Of a stretch of 64,000 nucleotides of DNA, positions 1 through 10,598 are shown in pieces. Below the pieces are notes generated by a model. The model had not been told where the DNA came from, did no database searches, and was given only the letters and a program-made list of their open reading frames with translations. Positions within the stretch are counted from its first letter, which is position 1, and the number at the start of each line of letters is the position of its first letter. The translations under genes and the position numbers were made by a program. Source of the DNA: Anaspis maculata (lineage: Eukaryota > Arthropoda > Insecta > Coleoptera > Scraptiidae); contig OX421963.1 of NCBI GenBank assembly GCA_949128115.1, positions 81,973,602 through 82,037,601 of the forward strand, given 5' to 3'.

Positions 1-246
1 CAAGGTTCAAAAACATTGCTTTTGGTCTGTTTAGAAGAGTTTACTGAAATCTTTCAAAATAACGAAAATAAAGGGGGTCCAAGGACCACCTTTGATCCCC
101 CCATATTTCCAAAAGTAAGAGCCCTGAATTTTTTCAACATTCTTATGATACTTTTGAGCATTTCCCTAACTGCGGTTCAACTTCCTACCCAAAGTATGCA
201 AACAGCCTGTATACAACCGGTTTTGTTTCTTCTGAAATTAGGGAAA

Positions 247-505
247 ACGTATTGTTACGAGCGGCAAGACTATCACGTGCATTCTGGAGCACACCACGCG
301 GTCTTTCTGGACTGTTCGAGTGTTCGCATAAGATCGCAGTGTAGAAGTGGGAAGCTCTAGTGCATTCCACAGAAAATACACGAAGGTTTGGACCGTTGAA
401 ATTCACGTGCTGACTCAACGTGAGAGTAGGACACATCTGTCCATTTGACGGAGGTGCCGGCTTCACAACACGGTTGGAATCGCACGCGAAAGGTGTATGA
501 TTTTT
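247..505 (+). repeat. Dispersed repeat, copy 1 of 3
   Basis: About 260 bp that recurs in inverse orientation near 54125-54360 and, more diverged, near 50700-50845. Shared landmarks include CGTATTGTTACGAGCGGC, GCGGTCTTTCTGGACTGTTC and GAGTAGGACACAT, then a block around GGAGGTGC and ACGCGAAAGGTGTA. By eye identity looks around 75-80 percent. No terminal repeats or coding potential were recognised, so the class is unknown. The small open frames over it are not believable genes. Confidence 0.65.
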
Positions 506-869
506 CGGGAGTCACCTAGAAACCATATGCTGAGTCACTGTGGAATTTGCTCGAGAACCGGTGGAAGATTCGAGATTAATAGTCGGAGACATATAAAGCA
601 CCGATCCTCGGCCTATGGATCAGTATTGAATCTTAAGCGTTACCGAGCGAATAGAAGCGAGTAGTAGTCAGCGATATTCCCAAGCAATAACTGTTGGCGT
701 GTATTTATTGTGGTACGCAGTAATAAACAGTTTGTGTTTTAAAATGATCGTCTCAATTATAAACGAACCAAAACGCGAAATACTTGACAGTATGATGCGA
801 ATACACATAGAAAAAAATGGAATTTCAGTTTCTTGTTTATCACACCTTATCATAGGCTCATTTCAGCCT
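506..869. other. No gene recognised
   Basis: AT-rich sequence between a dispersed repeat and a MITE. The 61-codon minus frame here has no recognisable similarity and no start or splice context. Confidence 0.5.
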
Positions 870-872
870 TAA

Positions 873-1017
873 CCTCGGGTTCCACCAAAATTTTAAGAGC
901 AGATTAAATCTATCACGCTGATAGTTGCTATGCACCAGCCAATAGGATGGCCAGTTGCTTAGTTACTATCAGAGTGATAAAGTTATCACGCTGATAAAAG
1001 TTTGGTGGAACCCGAGG
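873..1017. mobile_element. 145 bp MITE, PIF/Harbinger-like
   Basis: The ends are inverted copies of CCTCGGGTTCCACCAAA. Directly outside them the trinucleotide TAA is repeated (870-872 and 1018-1020), which fits the 3 bp TWA target duplication of PIF/Harbinger elements. Inside are subterminal palindromic motifs built from CTATCACGCTGATAG. Non-coding. A 2 bp TA duplication cannot be excluded, which would make it Tc1/mariner-like instead. Confidence 0.7.
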
Positions 1018-1020
1018 TAA

Positions 1021-1979
1021 GTGGATGATTCTACTGATTCCAGCAAATATGTAGTTAGTTAACACCTTTTTCCTGATTCAACCATGAAGCGCATAGAGAG
1101 ATGAGAAAATCTAACATATTGTTCAGCAGAAGGAGATACTAGAAAATTCCCACAAATTTTCAGCTGTTCTCAACTTCTAACAAACGATTTCAGCGGGAAT
1201 GTGCATTAGACCCTCTCTCTTGAGAAAACATGAAGTGTGAATGGGAAAGTTTGTGAAAATCGGGATTTTAATTGACACACTCCCTGGGTCTCTATCTCTA
1301 TGCAAATTGTCAGCGTTTTTCGATGCCAACTGGATGTGTACATCGAGGTGTACATACTGTGAAAAGAGGTATTTTACCCCTCCCTCTAAAAAGACAAGAC
1401 ACGCACATAAAAATCTTTGAAATTTCAATATGTTGAAGTGAGTATGCCAATTTTCTACTTTTTCCGAGCCATATTGGATGTTTCCGGAAAAAATTGACAT
1501 TACACTTTTTCCTAGACCTTTTCCCCTAAAAAAGAAAATCATAACGCGCACATGGGAAAGTTTGGGAGTTTCAGTGGGATGTTCAGGATACTAACTTTAG
1601 TGAGCCTGCATGTGAAAAATTAGGTCCTTTTTATTTTTTCTGGGGTTTGATCGATTTTTCGCCTGAAATTCCTGGGCTAGTAGGTAGACAAAATTCCAAG
1701 AGTCAGGACACTCCGCGTCAACAATTATACGCGATTTTAATAGGCAACCACTGGACGTTATCATTATTTAAAGAAAATAGACCATCATTCGTCCATGTTT
1801 TGCATTCAACGCGAATAATACAGATAGCTAGACAGACAGACAGCCAGACAACTGCTCGGACAACTGTCGTGGAAGAGCAAAGTTATTAACGAGGCTATTC
1901 AGCTTTAAAAATCAACTACTAGTGAAAATGTCAACCCTCGGGTCAACCACAAGATTTATTTTGTTGAGCAGCATAATAG
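1021..1979. other. Intergenic, nothing recognised
   Basis: Contains minus and plus frames of 124 and 80 codons without recognisable domains, and a short GACA-rich run near 1830-1855. No element ends or host exons seen. Confidence 0.45.
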
Positions 1980-2080
1980 TTGGTTAATCTACTTTATCTA
2001 ATCCTATTGAATAATGCACGCATTATCCCGCGCTCGATCCCGCGCATACATGCCTGCATTTTTCAATAAAATTGGATAAA

Positions 2081-2217
2081 GCATAGTATTCTACTCTCGG
2101 GTAATGGCTATTACTCATTCGGATGCTTTGCGACACTCGCCAAGGCTCGTGTCAGCAAACTGCATCCTCATGAGTAAAAAGCCATCATTACCCGCTTGTT
2201 GAATAATATACTATTGC
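2081..2217. repeat. Palindromic MITE
   Basis: Imperfect palindrome centred near 2146. The arms contain CGGGTAATGGCTATTACTCA on the left and its inverse on the right, then GGATGC/GCATCC, GACAC/GTGTC and outer ATAGTAT/ATACTAT. A similar but more degraded palindrome lies near 6135-6290 and shares the ACTCC..GGCTCGTCGTG centre. No target duplication could be fixed. Confidence 0.6.
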
Positions 2218-2354
2218 GTTACTCGACTAATGGATTCAGTATGTTGCGAATTTGACTTTTAATATTAAATCTGTTTGAATTTGATTTATTTGAATGATTC
2301 CCGTCTTGTAAATAGGTGAAACGAGGGGCCAACCACTCATGAAAATTTGTACAG

Positions 2355-2545
2355 GTATTCCGAGAATACCATGTATTTCCGATATATTCCTGCATTTTCA
2401 CGTATTCCCTATTATTTCCCAAGTATGCTTTAATATTTCTTGATATTCCCAAGTATTTCCATGTATTCCTCAGTATTTCCTTGTATTCCCCAGTATTTCC
2501 TAAAATTTCCAAGTATTTTCAGGTATTCCCAAAGTATTTCCTATG
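2355..2545. repeat. TATTCC minisatellite, left array
   Basis: Tandem units of about 10-12 bp, consensus near AGTATTTCCNTG, run through the left subterminal part of the 3.57 kb hAT-like element. The frame 2219-2512 (minus) translates the array into a repetitive GNTxEY peptide and is a repeat artefact. Confidence 0.85.
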
Positions 2546-3429
2546 CACCCAAATTAGAGTATATATCGCAGTTAAAGGCCTAAAAACCTTGAATTGACAC
2601 ACCCTCGCGGTTTATGACGTTATTAAATAACCTTATAAGTATAAAACTTAGCAGTGAGATTCTTTTTTTAGTAAATACTAATAATAATAGTCATGCGTTG
2701 AAATCTAAAGAAAAATCTGTTTGGCAACGCCGCATCAAAACGTCAAAAAAATGTATAGGTACCATCACGAGGAAAAAGGACAGCTTTACCTGCCTGACTT
2801 GATAAGGTTTGGCTTTAGATACAGTACAGGGTGTGAAAAATTATTTTCCTCAAAAAATGTCCAATATTTCAAAAAATATGCATTTTAGGTATAGGACATC
2901 CCTTATGAAAAATGTAGCCAGACCACAGACAGATCCAATCATGTCAAAAAGTACAGTGGGTGCCATTTTAATAAATGAAGTTGTGACTTTCTTGAATAAA
3001 CAATTCTACGTACATTACCGCCAAACCTTATAATGTCATGTGGATGGAGATGCCATTTTTCACAATGTATTCCAAATTTCAAGACGGTAACGCCGCACCA
3101 AAACGTCAAACATTAAACATTTCATACCGCCCTGAACCTATTAGTATTGTATAGTATTAGCCTTTAAAGGCCAATAAGAATATGCGATAGAATATAGGAT
3201 GTCCAATTTGAAAAAAAGTTGACATACTTATAGGTACCTGAACTATATGACTCACCTCACCCTGTATAATTGAATTTTTTTGAGTGACGCAGCCGACGCA
3301 GAATGAAAAACGATGTGGATAAGCGTTTGAATCATATTTCAATCTTGAACGGGTGAAACGTAGTGTTCCAATCCCTTACTATGTACTCACCCTGTAATAC
3401 AGGGTGTTAGGTACTAGTTGTAACAAATT

Positions 3430-4034
3430 TTGAAAGACAAGTCTCCAAGTTTCAGAAGAATCATGAAATTAGCTTGAACATAAGAATGTTCATACGAAGC
3501 AAGAGTAAGTTCCAAGACATCCAAGTTTCATGACAATCGTTCCACTAATGAAAAATTCAATGTGGCGGCAAAGATGGCGGTGGAATTATAAAACTTGGCT
3601 TGAAAATAAGAATAATCATACGAGACAAGGGTAAGTTCCAAGTTACATGAAAATCGTTCCACTAATAAGAGATTTCAATATGGTGACTAAGATGGCGCCA
3701 CCACCATGAAATCCAATCTGCCTATTGGCCACCCCTGAGAACCTAAGCTATCCATCGAAAGAAGTTCCAGGGCTCTAGCTTCATCGCCCGAGGAGGAGTT
3801 CAATTTCTTTGAAGTCCACAGGAAGTCTTTGGTTTTTGATAATAATAATGATAACGATGTATGTATAAAAAAAATGCCCATTGGCCACCCTTGACTATCC
3901 ATCGCAAAAAGTTCCAAGGCCCTAGCTTGATTCCCCGAGGAGGAGTACAACTTCTCAATTTGTACACGGACAGATGGACAGACAGACAGACCGGCCATAT
4001 CAGCCTCATTTTCTTAAGACAATGCGCCAAAAAT
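3430..4034 (-). mobile_element. Helentron/DINE-like element, minus orientation
   Basis: Read on the minus strand it starts near 4034 with GGCGCATTGTCTTAAGAAAATG, an imperfect hairpin, followed by a GTCTGTCTGTCTGTCC run (3968-3990). Then come a block translating as SSGxxARALEL and tandem ~110 bp repeats carrying CCGCCATATTG and GGAACGATTTTCATG. A (GTCY)n tract just inside a subterminal hairpin is typical of DINE-1/mini-me (Helentron-type) elements. The 3' end is not identifiable here, so this copy looks truncated. The frames 3687-3998 and 3800-4030 belong to it. Confidence 0.5.
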
Positions 4035-4423
4035 AAGATTGAACATACGAGACAAGGGAAGTTCCAAGCTTAATGAAGATCGTTCCAATAAGAAATTTCA
4101 ATATGGCGGCGGAATCATGGAATCCAGTTTGTAAATAAGATTGAACATATGTACAAGACCAAGGGTAAGTTCAAAGCTCCATGAAAATCGTTCTACTGAA
4201 TTTCATGATTCTGCCGCCATCTTGGCCGCCATATTGAAATCTCTTTATTTATTTAGTGGACGATTGACATGAAACTTACTCTTGTTTCGTATGAACATTC
4301 TTATTTTCAACCTTGACTTTCATCAATGACAGATCTGCCCTAAGAAAATGCGCTATTGCAACTCACGCACGTGATGGGATATTTACTTGTTTATTATGCC
4401 ATATACTTCGCCACACAGGTACC
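4035..4423. repeat. Repeat fragments of the same Helentron-like family
   Basis: Contains ~110 bp repeat units facing both ways (minus to about 4190, plus from about 4190). Then comes a plus-strand 3' end with GAAAATGCGCTATTGCAACT and CACGCACGTGA near 4345-4395. This end matches those at 5355-5405 and 28535-28585. The stretch is therefore a junction between truncated copies. Confidence 0.5.
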
Positions 4424-5406
4424 TTAGCGCATTTTCGTAAGAAAATGACGCTTATATGGCCGGTTTGTCTGTCTGTCTGTCCGTGTAGAAATAAAGAAGT
4501 TTGTACCTACTCCTTTTCGGGGAATGAAGCTAGAGCCTTGGAATCTTTTCTGATGGATAGCTATAAATGTCCCCAAGGAAGGGTGGCCGGTGGACTTTTT
4601 TTATCCATACAAAGTTATCATTATTATTATTATCATCAAAAAACAAAGATTTCCTTTGCACTTCTAAGAAGCTGAACTACTCCTCGGGGTATGAAGCTAG
4701 CGCCCTGAAACTTTTGCCAATGGATAGCTTAGGTCTTCCAGCGTGGCCATTGAGTAGATTGGATTTCATGATTCCGCCGCCATCTTGGCCGCCATATTGG
4801 AATTTCTCATTAGTGGAACGATTTTCATAAAACTTTAAACTTAACCTTGTCTCGTATGATCATTCTTATTTTCAATAAGCTGAGTTACATGATTCCGCCG
4901 TCATATTGAAATTTCTTATTAGTGGAACAATTTTCGTGAAGCTTTGAACTTATCCTAGTCACGTATAATCATTCTTATTTTAAAGCTGAATTTCATGATT
5001 CCGCCGCCATATTGGAAACTCTTATTAGTCGAACGATTGTGATGAAACTTCGAGCTTAGTCTTGTCACTCTTGTCTCGTATTAACATTATTATTTTCAAG
5101 TTGAGGTTCATGATTCCGCCGCCATATTGAAGTTTCTCATTAGCGGAACAATTTGCATGAAACTTGGAACTTACCCTCGTCTTGTATGATCATTCTTATT
5201 TTCAAACTGAATTCCATGATTGGCCATCTTGGTCGTCACACTGAAATTTCTTATTAGTGGAACGATTGTAATGAAACGTGAAACTTACTGTTGTCTCGTA
5301 CGAACATTCTTATTCTCAAGCTGGACTTCATTTCAATCAATAACAGATCTGCACTGAGAAAATGCGTTATTGCGACTCACGCACGTGAGGGGATATTCAT
5401 GTGTTT
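4424..5406 (+). mobile_element. Helentron/DINE-like element, complete-looking copy
   Basis: Begins with TTAGCGCATTTTCGTAAGAA, a subterminal hairpin, followed by GTCTGTCTGTCTGTCC (4468-4483). A short block homologous to the neighbouring copies follows, with AATTATTATTATTATC-type AT runs. Then come about five ~110 bp tandem units, anchored by CCGCCATATTG near 4792, 4900, 5008, 5128 and 5229. It ends with GAGAAAATGCGTTATTGCG and CACGCACGTGA. The inverted GCGCATTTTC and GAAAATGCG(C) at the two ends mimic the subterminal inverted repeats of DINE/Helentrons. Non-autonomous: no Rep or helicase. Confidence 0.55.
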
Positions 5407-5687
5407 AGATTAGGTGAACAAGATCAAAATAAGCTGTTAATTCTATGAAAATTGACGTATAAGTATTACTACTATTTTACGCATGCAGGAGAAGCAATTG
5501 TTTAAAAATGTAGGACAATTTTGTCTACCTTTCCCTTTATTAACGCTTTTCCCCAGAAATTCACAGCACCGACTCTTTCACCCTCGAACTGTGTCTCTCT
5601 GTCTCGTTTCTCTTTCGAACAACGATATTTTTTCCATAACAAATGGAAACGGCTCGTCTCCCGATCTCTGGTGAGGTTTTCTGATAG

Positions 5688-5872
5688 AGTATTTCCTAGG
5701 TATCCCTAGATATTTCCTGATATTCCCACATATTCTCAAGTATTCCCATGTATTCTCAGGTATTTCCGGAGTATTCCCGAATATTCCCGGTATTTCCATA
5801 TATTTCCTAGTATTCTCCAAGTATTCCCTAGTATTCCCTAAGTATTCTTAACATTTTGTACAGGTATTCCCG
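5688..5872. repeat. TATTCC minisatellite, right array
   Basis: Tandem units of about 11-12 bp, consensus near AGTATTCCC(N)TAT. It lies just inside the right end of the 3.57 kb hAT-like element and is in the same orientation as the left array. The minus frame 5578-5820 is its translation. Confidence 0.85.
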
Positions 5873-6134
5873 GAGTGGTTGGCCCCTCGAGGTGAAACCT
5901 GTAAGATGTTGATTCAAATTAAATAAATAAAAATTAAAATAAAATAAATTATCACATCAAAAACAGTGCTCTAATCGAGCATATTATTGAACTGTTTTTC
6001 AACCAATAGGAACAATTTATCGCCAATAGAAGGTAGGCGAATGTCAGTTCTGATTTCTGAAGTGACACCTGTCAAACGTTTCTATTTTCAGCAGCCAGAA
6101 TGTCCAATTTCTGGGCAATTATCAAGAAAAGGTA

Positions 6135-6290
6135 GATAAAATAGTTTATTATTAAACTAATTATTAAGACTTATTGCCACACTCCTTCTCTTGGAGCACT
6201 CCTTGCAGGCTCGTCGTGCCCCAAAACAAACTCCAGTCTTATGAAACTTGTATATTAATATACTATTATTCGACGAGAGTATTACATAAG
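6135..6290. repeat. Degraded palindromic MITE
   Basis: Outer AATAGTTTATTATTAA pairs with TTAATATACTATT, and the interior has GGCTCGTCGTGCC. It resembles the palindrome at 2081-2217. Boundaries are approximate. Confidence 0.4.
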
Positions 6291-6460
6291 CTGTCATGGT
6301 AGGATTTTTGAGTTATAGAAATTTTTCTATAGGTATTTCCATTATTTTGAAGTTGGCTTTTAAGACAAAATTAATTTGCAAGCCAACTCTTCAAGAACAC
6401 TTTTATTCTTACAATACTCGCCTATCAAGTCGCAGTAGGTCATTAAAAACCAAAATTATA

Positions 6461-7532
6461 TAGGGTGTTTCAAAAGTAAGTGCCTAGTTATACATAAATA
6501 TCCTCGGATTCAGCGTTCAAAAATATGAAGTTTGCGATAAAAATGAAATGCAAGAGGTGCCTCCTAAGAAAGTTATGGCACCTCAAGGTACAATTTTAAA
6601 AATCGTTTTTTTGCCGCAACTTTTGAACTGCTCAATCCTCGGTTCAATCGATGTAAATCAAATTTGAACCAAAGTTTGCTGAAATAAGCGAGGAAATAAG
6701 TTTCTATCGAACGATAACAACGCGTTCCATGAAACATTTTTAGGGTCGAAGATAATAGGGGGTATTCTCCCCTTTTCTCCCCTAATTCAGGTTACCTGGT
6801 TATTTTTGAGAATGGTTCAAGTTTTTGAATTCTACGTTAAATTTAGATAAAAAAGTTACACCTACAAAATTTTGATTAGAGGCTTCATTTTCGAGATATT
6901 TGGGTTTGAAACCTCAAAAAACATCTCGAAAACACCACTTCTAAGGGCTTAAAAATCAAAATCCAAGAAAACTTCTTACTTGTCAGCAGAAATGGTGATT
7001 TATCAACTTGAAACATCTGGAAAACCTATTTCAGTTGAGGAATCATGAGTTTTTTTCTCAATTTCAATTTTTAGGCTCTTGAAAGTGCTGTTTCCGACAT
7101 GTTTTTCGAAGTTTCAAACCCAAATATCTCGAAAATAAAGCCTCTATTCAAAAGTTTGCAGGAGTAACTTTTTTATATAAATTAAACGTAGCATTAAAAA
7201 ATTGAACTATTTTAAAAAATAACTGGGGGAATCAAAAATAGGGGAGAAAAGGGAAGGGTACCCCCTATTATCTTCGCCCCCAAACATGTTTTATGAAACG
7301 CGTTGTTATCGTTCGCTATGGACTTATTTAAGCAAACTTTTATTTAAATTTTATTCACATTGGTTGAGCAGTTCAAAAGTTGCGGCAAAAAAACGGTTTT
7401 GAAAATTGAACTTTGAGGGGTCATAACTTTCTTAGAGGGCACCTCTTGCATTTCATTTTCACCACAAACTTCATATTTTTGTGAGCTGAATCCGAGGGTA
7501 TATAGTTAGGTACTTACTTTTGAAACACCTGT
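6461..7532. mobile_element. Foldback element, ~1.07 kb, arms ~500 bp
   Basis: The left end AGGGTGTTTCAAAAGTAAG is matched in inverse at the right end (7505-7530). Pairing then continues along nearly the whole length to a centre near 7000. Examples are the CCTCTTGCATTTCAT-type segment, AGCAGTTCAAAAGTTGCGGC, CCCTATTATCTTCG and TATCTCGAAAA. No protein. The inner arm sequence is related to the foldback at 49073-50599, so the two belong to one family with a (T)ACAGGGTGTTTC-type terminus. Confidence 0.8.
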
Positions 7533-7696
7533 ATCTATAATGTCTAATCAATATAGCCCATGGATATGACCAATCCTCGAACCAATCTTTTACTACGTAT
7601 CAAGACATCTTGATATAAACCTTCAATCATTTTTTTTATATATATTCCAAAGCCTACTAAGGCTCAGGCTCAGCTACAGATTTCTGACTCAAGAAT

Positions 7697-8158
7697 TTAG
7701 GTCATTACTATTATTTTAACCTCAGGATTAGATGCCCCAGGTTCACATTTCAACTGAACCAAGATACAATTTCGAATTATCAATCTGTCAACATGACAAC
7801 AAGAACAATTTTTGCGATTTCTGCAAGGGCATGCAAAGAACAGGAATGGTAAACACAACCTGTCGAAAGCAGTCAGCCGGATCGAAGCAAACACAGCAAA
7901 AGCGGACGGATTCCCTGGGATCTCCAGCTCCGGGGGCGTCCGGAAATCATTCTCGTACACCATTTCGTACTTGCTCTTCACCTTGAACTTCTTCGTCTTC
8001 TTTTTGGCCTTTTTCCTGCAAGAGCATAATGTTTTATAGGTTAGAACAACACGCACAGAAGCCAGTTTATTCGGCAAATCGACATACTTTGTGCCTTCAG
8101 GGGGCGCCCGGAAGGCTTCGTGGTAGTAATTTGCCAGGGAACACGACTGGGGCAACAT
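7697..8158 (-). CDS. Hypothetical ORF with an exon-like core (7860-8015)
   Basis: A 153-codon frame in locally GC-rich sequence. The stretch 8015-7860 looks like an exon: TTGCAG precedes it and CGACAG|GTTGTG ends it. It encodes a basic KKAKKKTKKFKVKSKYEM run followed by NDFRTPPELEIPG. Upstream, EAFRAPPEGTKY echoes NDFRTPPELE, a hint of an internal repeat. The two parts are in one frame, or could be separated by a 41 nt GT-AG segment. I do not recognise the family. Residues after about 105 (FFACPCRNRKNC on) look like intron read-through. It may be a real host exon or chance. Confidence 0.35.
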   Translation of the reverse strand: MLPQSCSLANYYHEAFRAPPEGTKYVDLPNKLASVRVVLTYKTLCSCRKKAKKKTKKFKVKSKYEMVYENDFRTPPELEIPGNPSAFAVFASIRLTAFDRLCLPFLFFACPCRNRKNCSCCHVDRLIIRNCILVQLKCEPGASNPEVKIIVMT

Positions 8159-8608
8159 TTTCGCAATGTTGTTTCGAGTCGCAGACGGCCGTGGAATGAC
8201 TGGAATGGGGTTGGTTTATCGATTTTCCACAAGGGTGATTCACCACCGCCGCACTGGTCGATTGTCAAGAACGGGGCTCCCCGATTTCACATGGTTCCGC
8301 ACAAAAAGGCTGTAAATCACATCGATATTAGCGAGGTAAATCGATATTTGCCTCGTTTGTTTATTGAAAATGACAACAATTTAATTTGGCCGGCAAACAA
8401 CTGGTGTTTTGACTTTTGCGCGCTGGGGCCAACTGTGCGCGGCGAAAAGCACCAGAAAGTCACTGAATGTCGACGGAATAATCGGACAGGGCCGTAGTCG
8501 CCCATTTTTACTTCCCCGACCCACCACCCAACTCGAGATGAAGACGGATATAATTATCCATTTTGAGGTCCCCCAAGACTATTAAGAACATTTTTGGAGT
8601 GATATCTG

Positions 8609-8610
8609 TA

Positions 8611-8649
<39 letters not shown>

Positions 8650-8653
8650 GTGT
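8609..8653. repeat. (TGTC)n microsatellite
   Basis: About eleven TGTC units, with a TGTG interruption at the right end. The downstream sequence (CCGATAGACTTGAAATTCGGTA type) resembles the flank of other repeat copies in the window, so the tract is probably part of a mobile element rather than free-standing. Confidence 0.9.
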
Positions 8654-8919
8654 CTGTAATCTGCTACGATTACAGCCGCAAAGTCGATCCGATAGACTTG
8701 AAATTCGGTATGCAGACATTGTTGGTCCGTGGAAAGAGCCCATCAGTTTTTGGCTGTCACCTGTCAAACCGAAATGTTACTATCAAAAATGACAAAAGTT
8801 ATACATCACGGAACTTGACTTCCAATATGTCATCTGTCATCTGTCATATAATATTGAAGAATGTCAAAGTTCGGAATTTCATCATTCAATTATTCAAAAC
8901 CTATCCGATGGATTGGAAC

Positions 8920-9456
8920 CAGGGATGACACGGAATAAAACCAACTTGAAAAACCCACCAGGTTTTTAACACAAAAACCCACATTGGATTTTTATCAAAA
9001 ACCCACGCAGAAACCCACACAAAAACCCACACAAAAACCATAACGAAAACCCACACAAAAATCCTTACAAAATGTGTTTTTTTCAGTTTCTAGTACCTAC
9101 TCTCTAGGTATATTGTGTCACATCAAACGAGCTCTATGCCTAAGAAGAGTTTTGAAAATGATGATCCAGGAAAGTTTTTGTGTAACAGTTATCAGCACTA
9201 TAACTTCGAAGAATACAGGTCAGCCGTGAAAGTGGCTGTCGTACAAACTCGCTTCCGATTTACAGAGGCCCTGTCGTTCATCGGTTGCCACTGTGCATTC
9301 ATTGATTTGACAGATGGGCAATTTTTACAAAAAAATATAGATGGCGCCACACAAAAACCCATCAATAACCCAAAAACCCACCAAAAACGCAAAAACCCAA
9401 CAAAAACCCAAAAACCCGCCCATTTTTTCTGAATATATGGATTTTTGCCAACCCTG
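8920..9456. mobile_element. 537 bp hAT MITE filled with AAAAACCCA repeats
   Basis: Ends are CAGGGATGACA on the left and TTGCCAACCCTG on the right. Both are flanked by the 8 bp ATTGGAAC (8912-8919 and 9457-9464). CAGGG termini with an 8 bp duplication are standard hAT features. The two subterminal regions (about 8940-9067 and 9348-9424) are tandem AAAAACCCA/AAAACCCACAC units in the same orientation. The frames 9115-9432 and 9198-9569 overlap the array and are not genes. Confidence 0.85.
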
Positions 9457-9464
9457 ATTGGAAC

Positions 9465-10598
9465 CAAATTTGGCAGAAAGCAACACAACAAAAAAGTCAA
9501 ATTAAGTCTGCAGTTGCAGTTCTTCACCAATTTCCAGTCAGGCGTTATGAATTTTTCAAAATTTTTCATAGCTGCTTGTCACCCGAAGGGTCCTCTCGCC
9601 TCTATTTTGACCAGGACGATTCTCTTTTGATGCAGGACTCCACTCAAAAATTCATTCCTGCTCGATGATCGACTTTTTTTTCGAAAAATTCCAACTGATA
9701 ATGAGAGAAGATTGGATTGGGCGTCATGTAGACCTATTTTCAAAATCGGCACGGTGCGGTGTCGGTTTTCCGACGGCAACTTTTTCAAAATGAAATTAAC
9801 ACATTCTGTAAATTAAAAAAAAAATGTAATGCAAACTTCAACATGCGGTGAGGGTGAGCCCACGAAATATTCATTTGAGGTGCAGACAAGTTGGGAATGA
9901 AAGTTGGAGGGAAGATTGAATTAGGGTTTGGAGGAAACATTTTCGAAATCAGACCCAAAGGTTTTCGAGTTTTCCTGTCTGAAAAAACTGCAAATTTTCC
10001 AACTTTTTACTCCGTGAACAGATTTTCACCGATTATTTTTAAACAAAAGAGGTGACTGGTTCCTAAATATTTCTCAAAAATTTTGTTTCCAATTTCCTGA
10101 GAATTTCTTCGGCTACTCCTTCCGTTCCTTTGCTACTCGTCGGGGAAGTTTTGGGGTGACACAACCGATTTTTGTTAGTTGTTCGCTATTATTTTCTTGG
10201 GTACTGTATTCTCGAGTAGGTATAAAGATGTTCTAAACCCAAACTGGTTGGTTTTGGAGGGTTTCGCCTGTTTACAAAACATACAGTATGACAAAATACG
10301 GTGATTGCATTAAATTCGTTCATCTGATCACCGGTTTTTTTGGACAACGGCTGCAGGTGTCCCCGATACGAGTTTCTTCACTGGCTACTGGCCTGTTAGT
10401 CTGTGGCCTTATTCTCTCCCCTTTGTGTGGCCTGTGGCCTGCTGTTATTGTGGCTTATTATCGTCAAGCCCAATTCGTGTCCCAATTCCCACGAGTTATG
10501 CAAATTAGCAAATATCTATCTACTCTCTTTCTGAATTCTGATACACCTCTGGCAGCTTTCATAGGCACCACCCGGCATAAATAGATCCTGGTGAGTAG
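9465..10598. other. No gene; contains an old dispersed repeat
   Basis: The segment near 9655-9800 is a diverged direct copy of 31210-31345. Shared features are CTGCTCGA..GACTTTT, TTTTCAAAATCGGCACGG-like text and CGGTTTTCCG. The 98-codon frame at 10288-10584 shows no recognisable domain. Confidence 0.45.

Larger units (their letters stand above)
2322..5889. mobile_element. 3.57 kb hAT-like element with 8 bp TSD
   Basis: The ends are exact inverted copies of CGAGGGGCCAACCACTC (2322-2338 and 5873-5889). They are flanked by the same 8 bp, AGGTGAAA (2314-2321 and 5890-5897). An 8 bp duplication is the hAT/P-type signature; the TIR does not match the common CAGGG start, so the superfamily is tentative. 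Just inside each end is TGTACAGGTATTCC and a minisatellite of TATTCC units. No transposase is recognisable. The interior has a direct repeat GGYAACGCCGCAYCAAAACG (near 2722 and 3086) and the Helentron-like cluster at 3.4-5.4 kb, apparently a later insertion. Confidence 0.75.

Noticed and set aside
4313..4830. Pair of overlapping frames with SSGxEARALE peptide also on the minus strand at 3687-3998
   Set aside because: Peptide repeats come from repeat copies in both orientations; no stop-free family-wide frame or domain.
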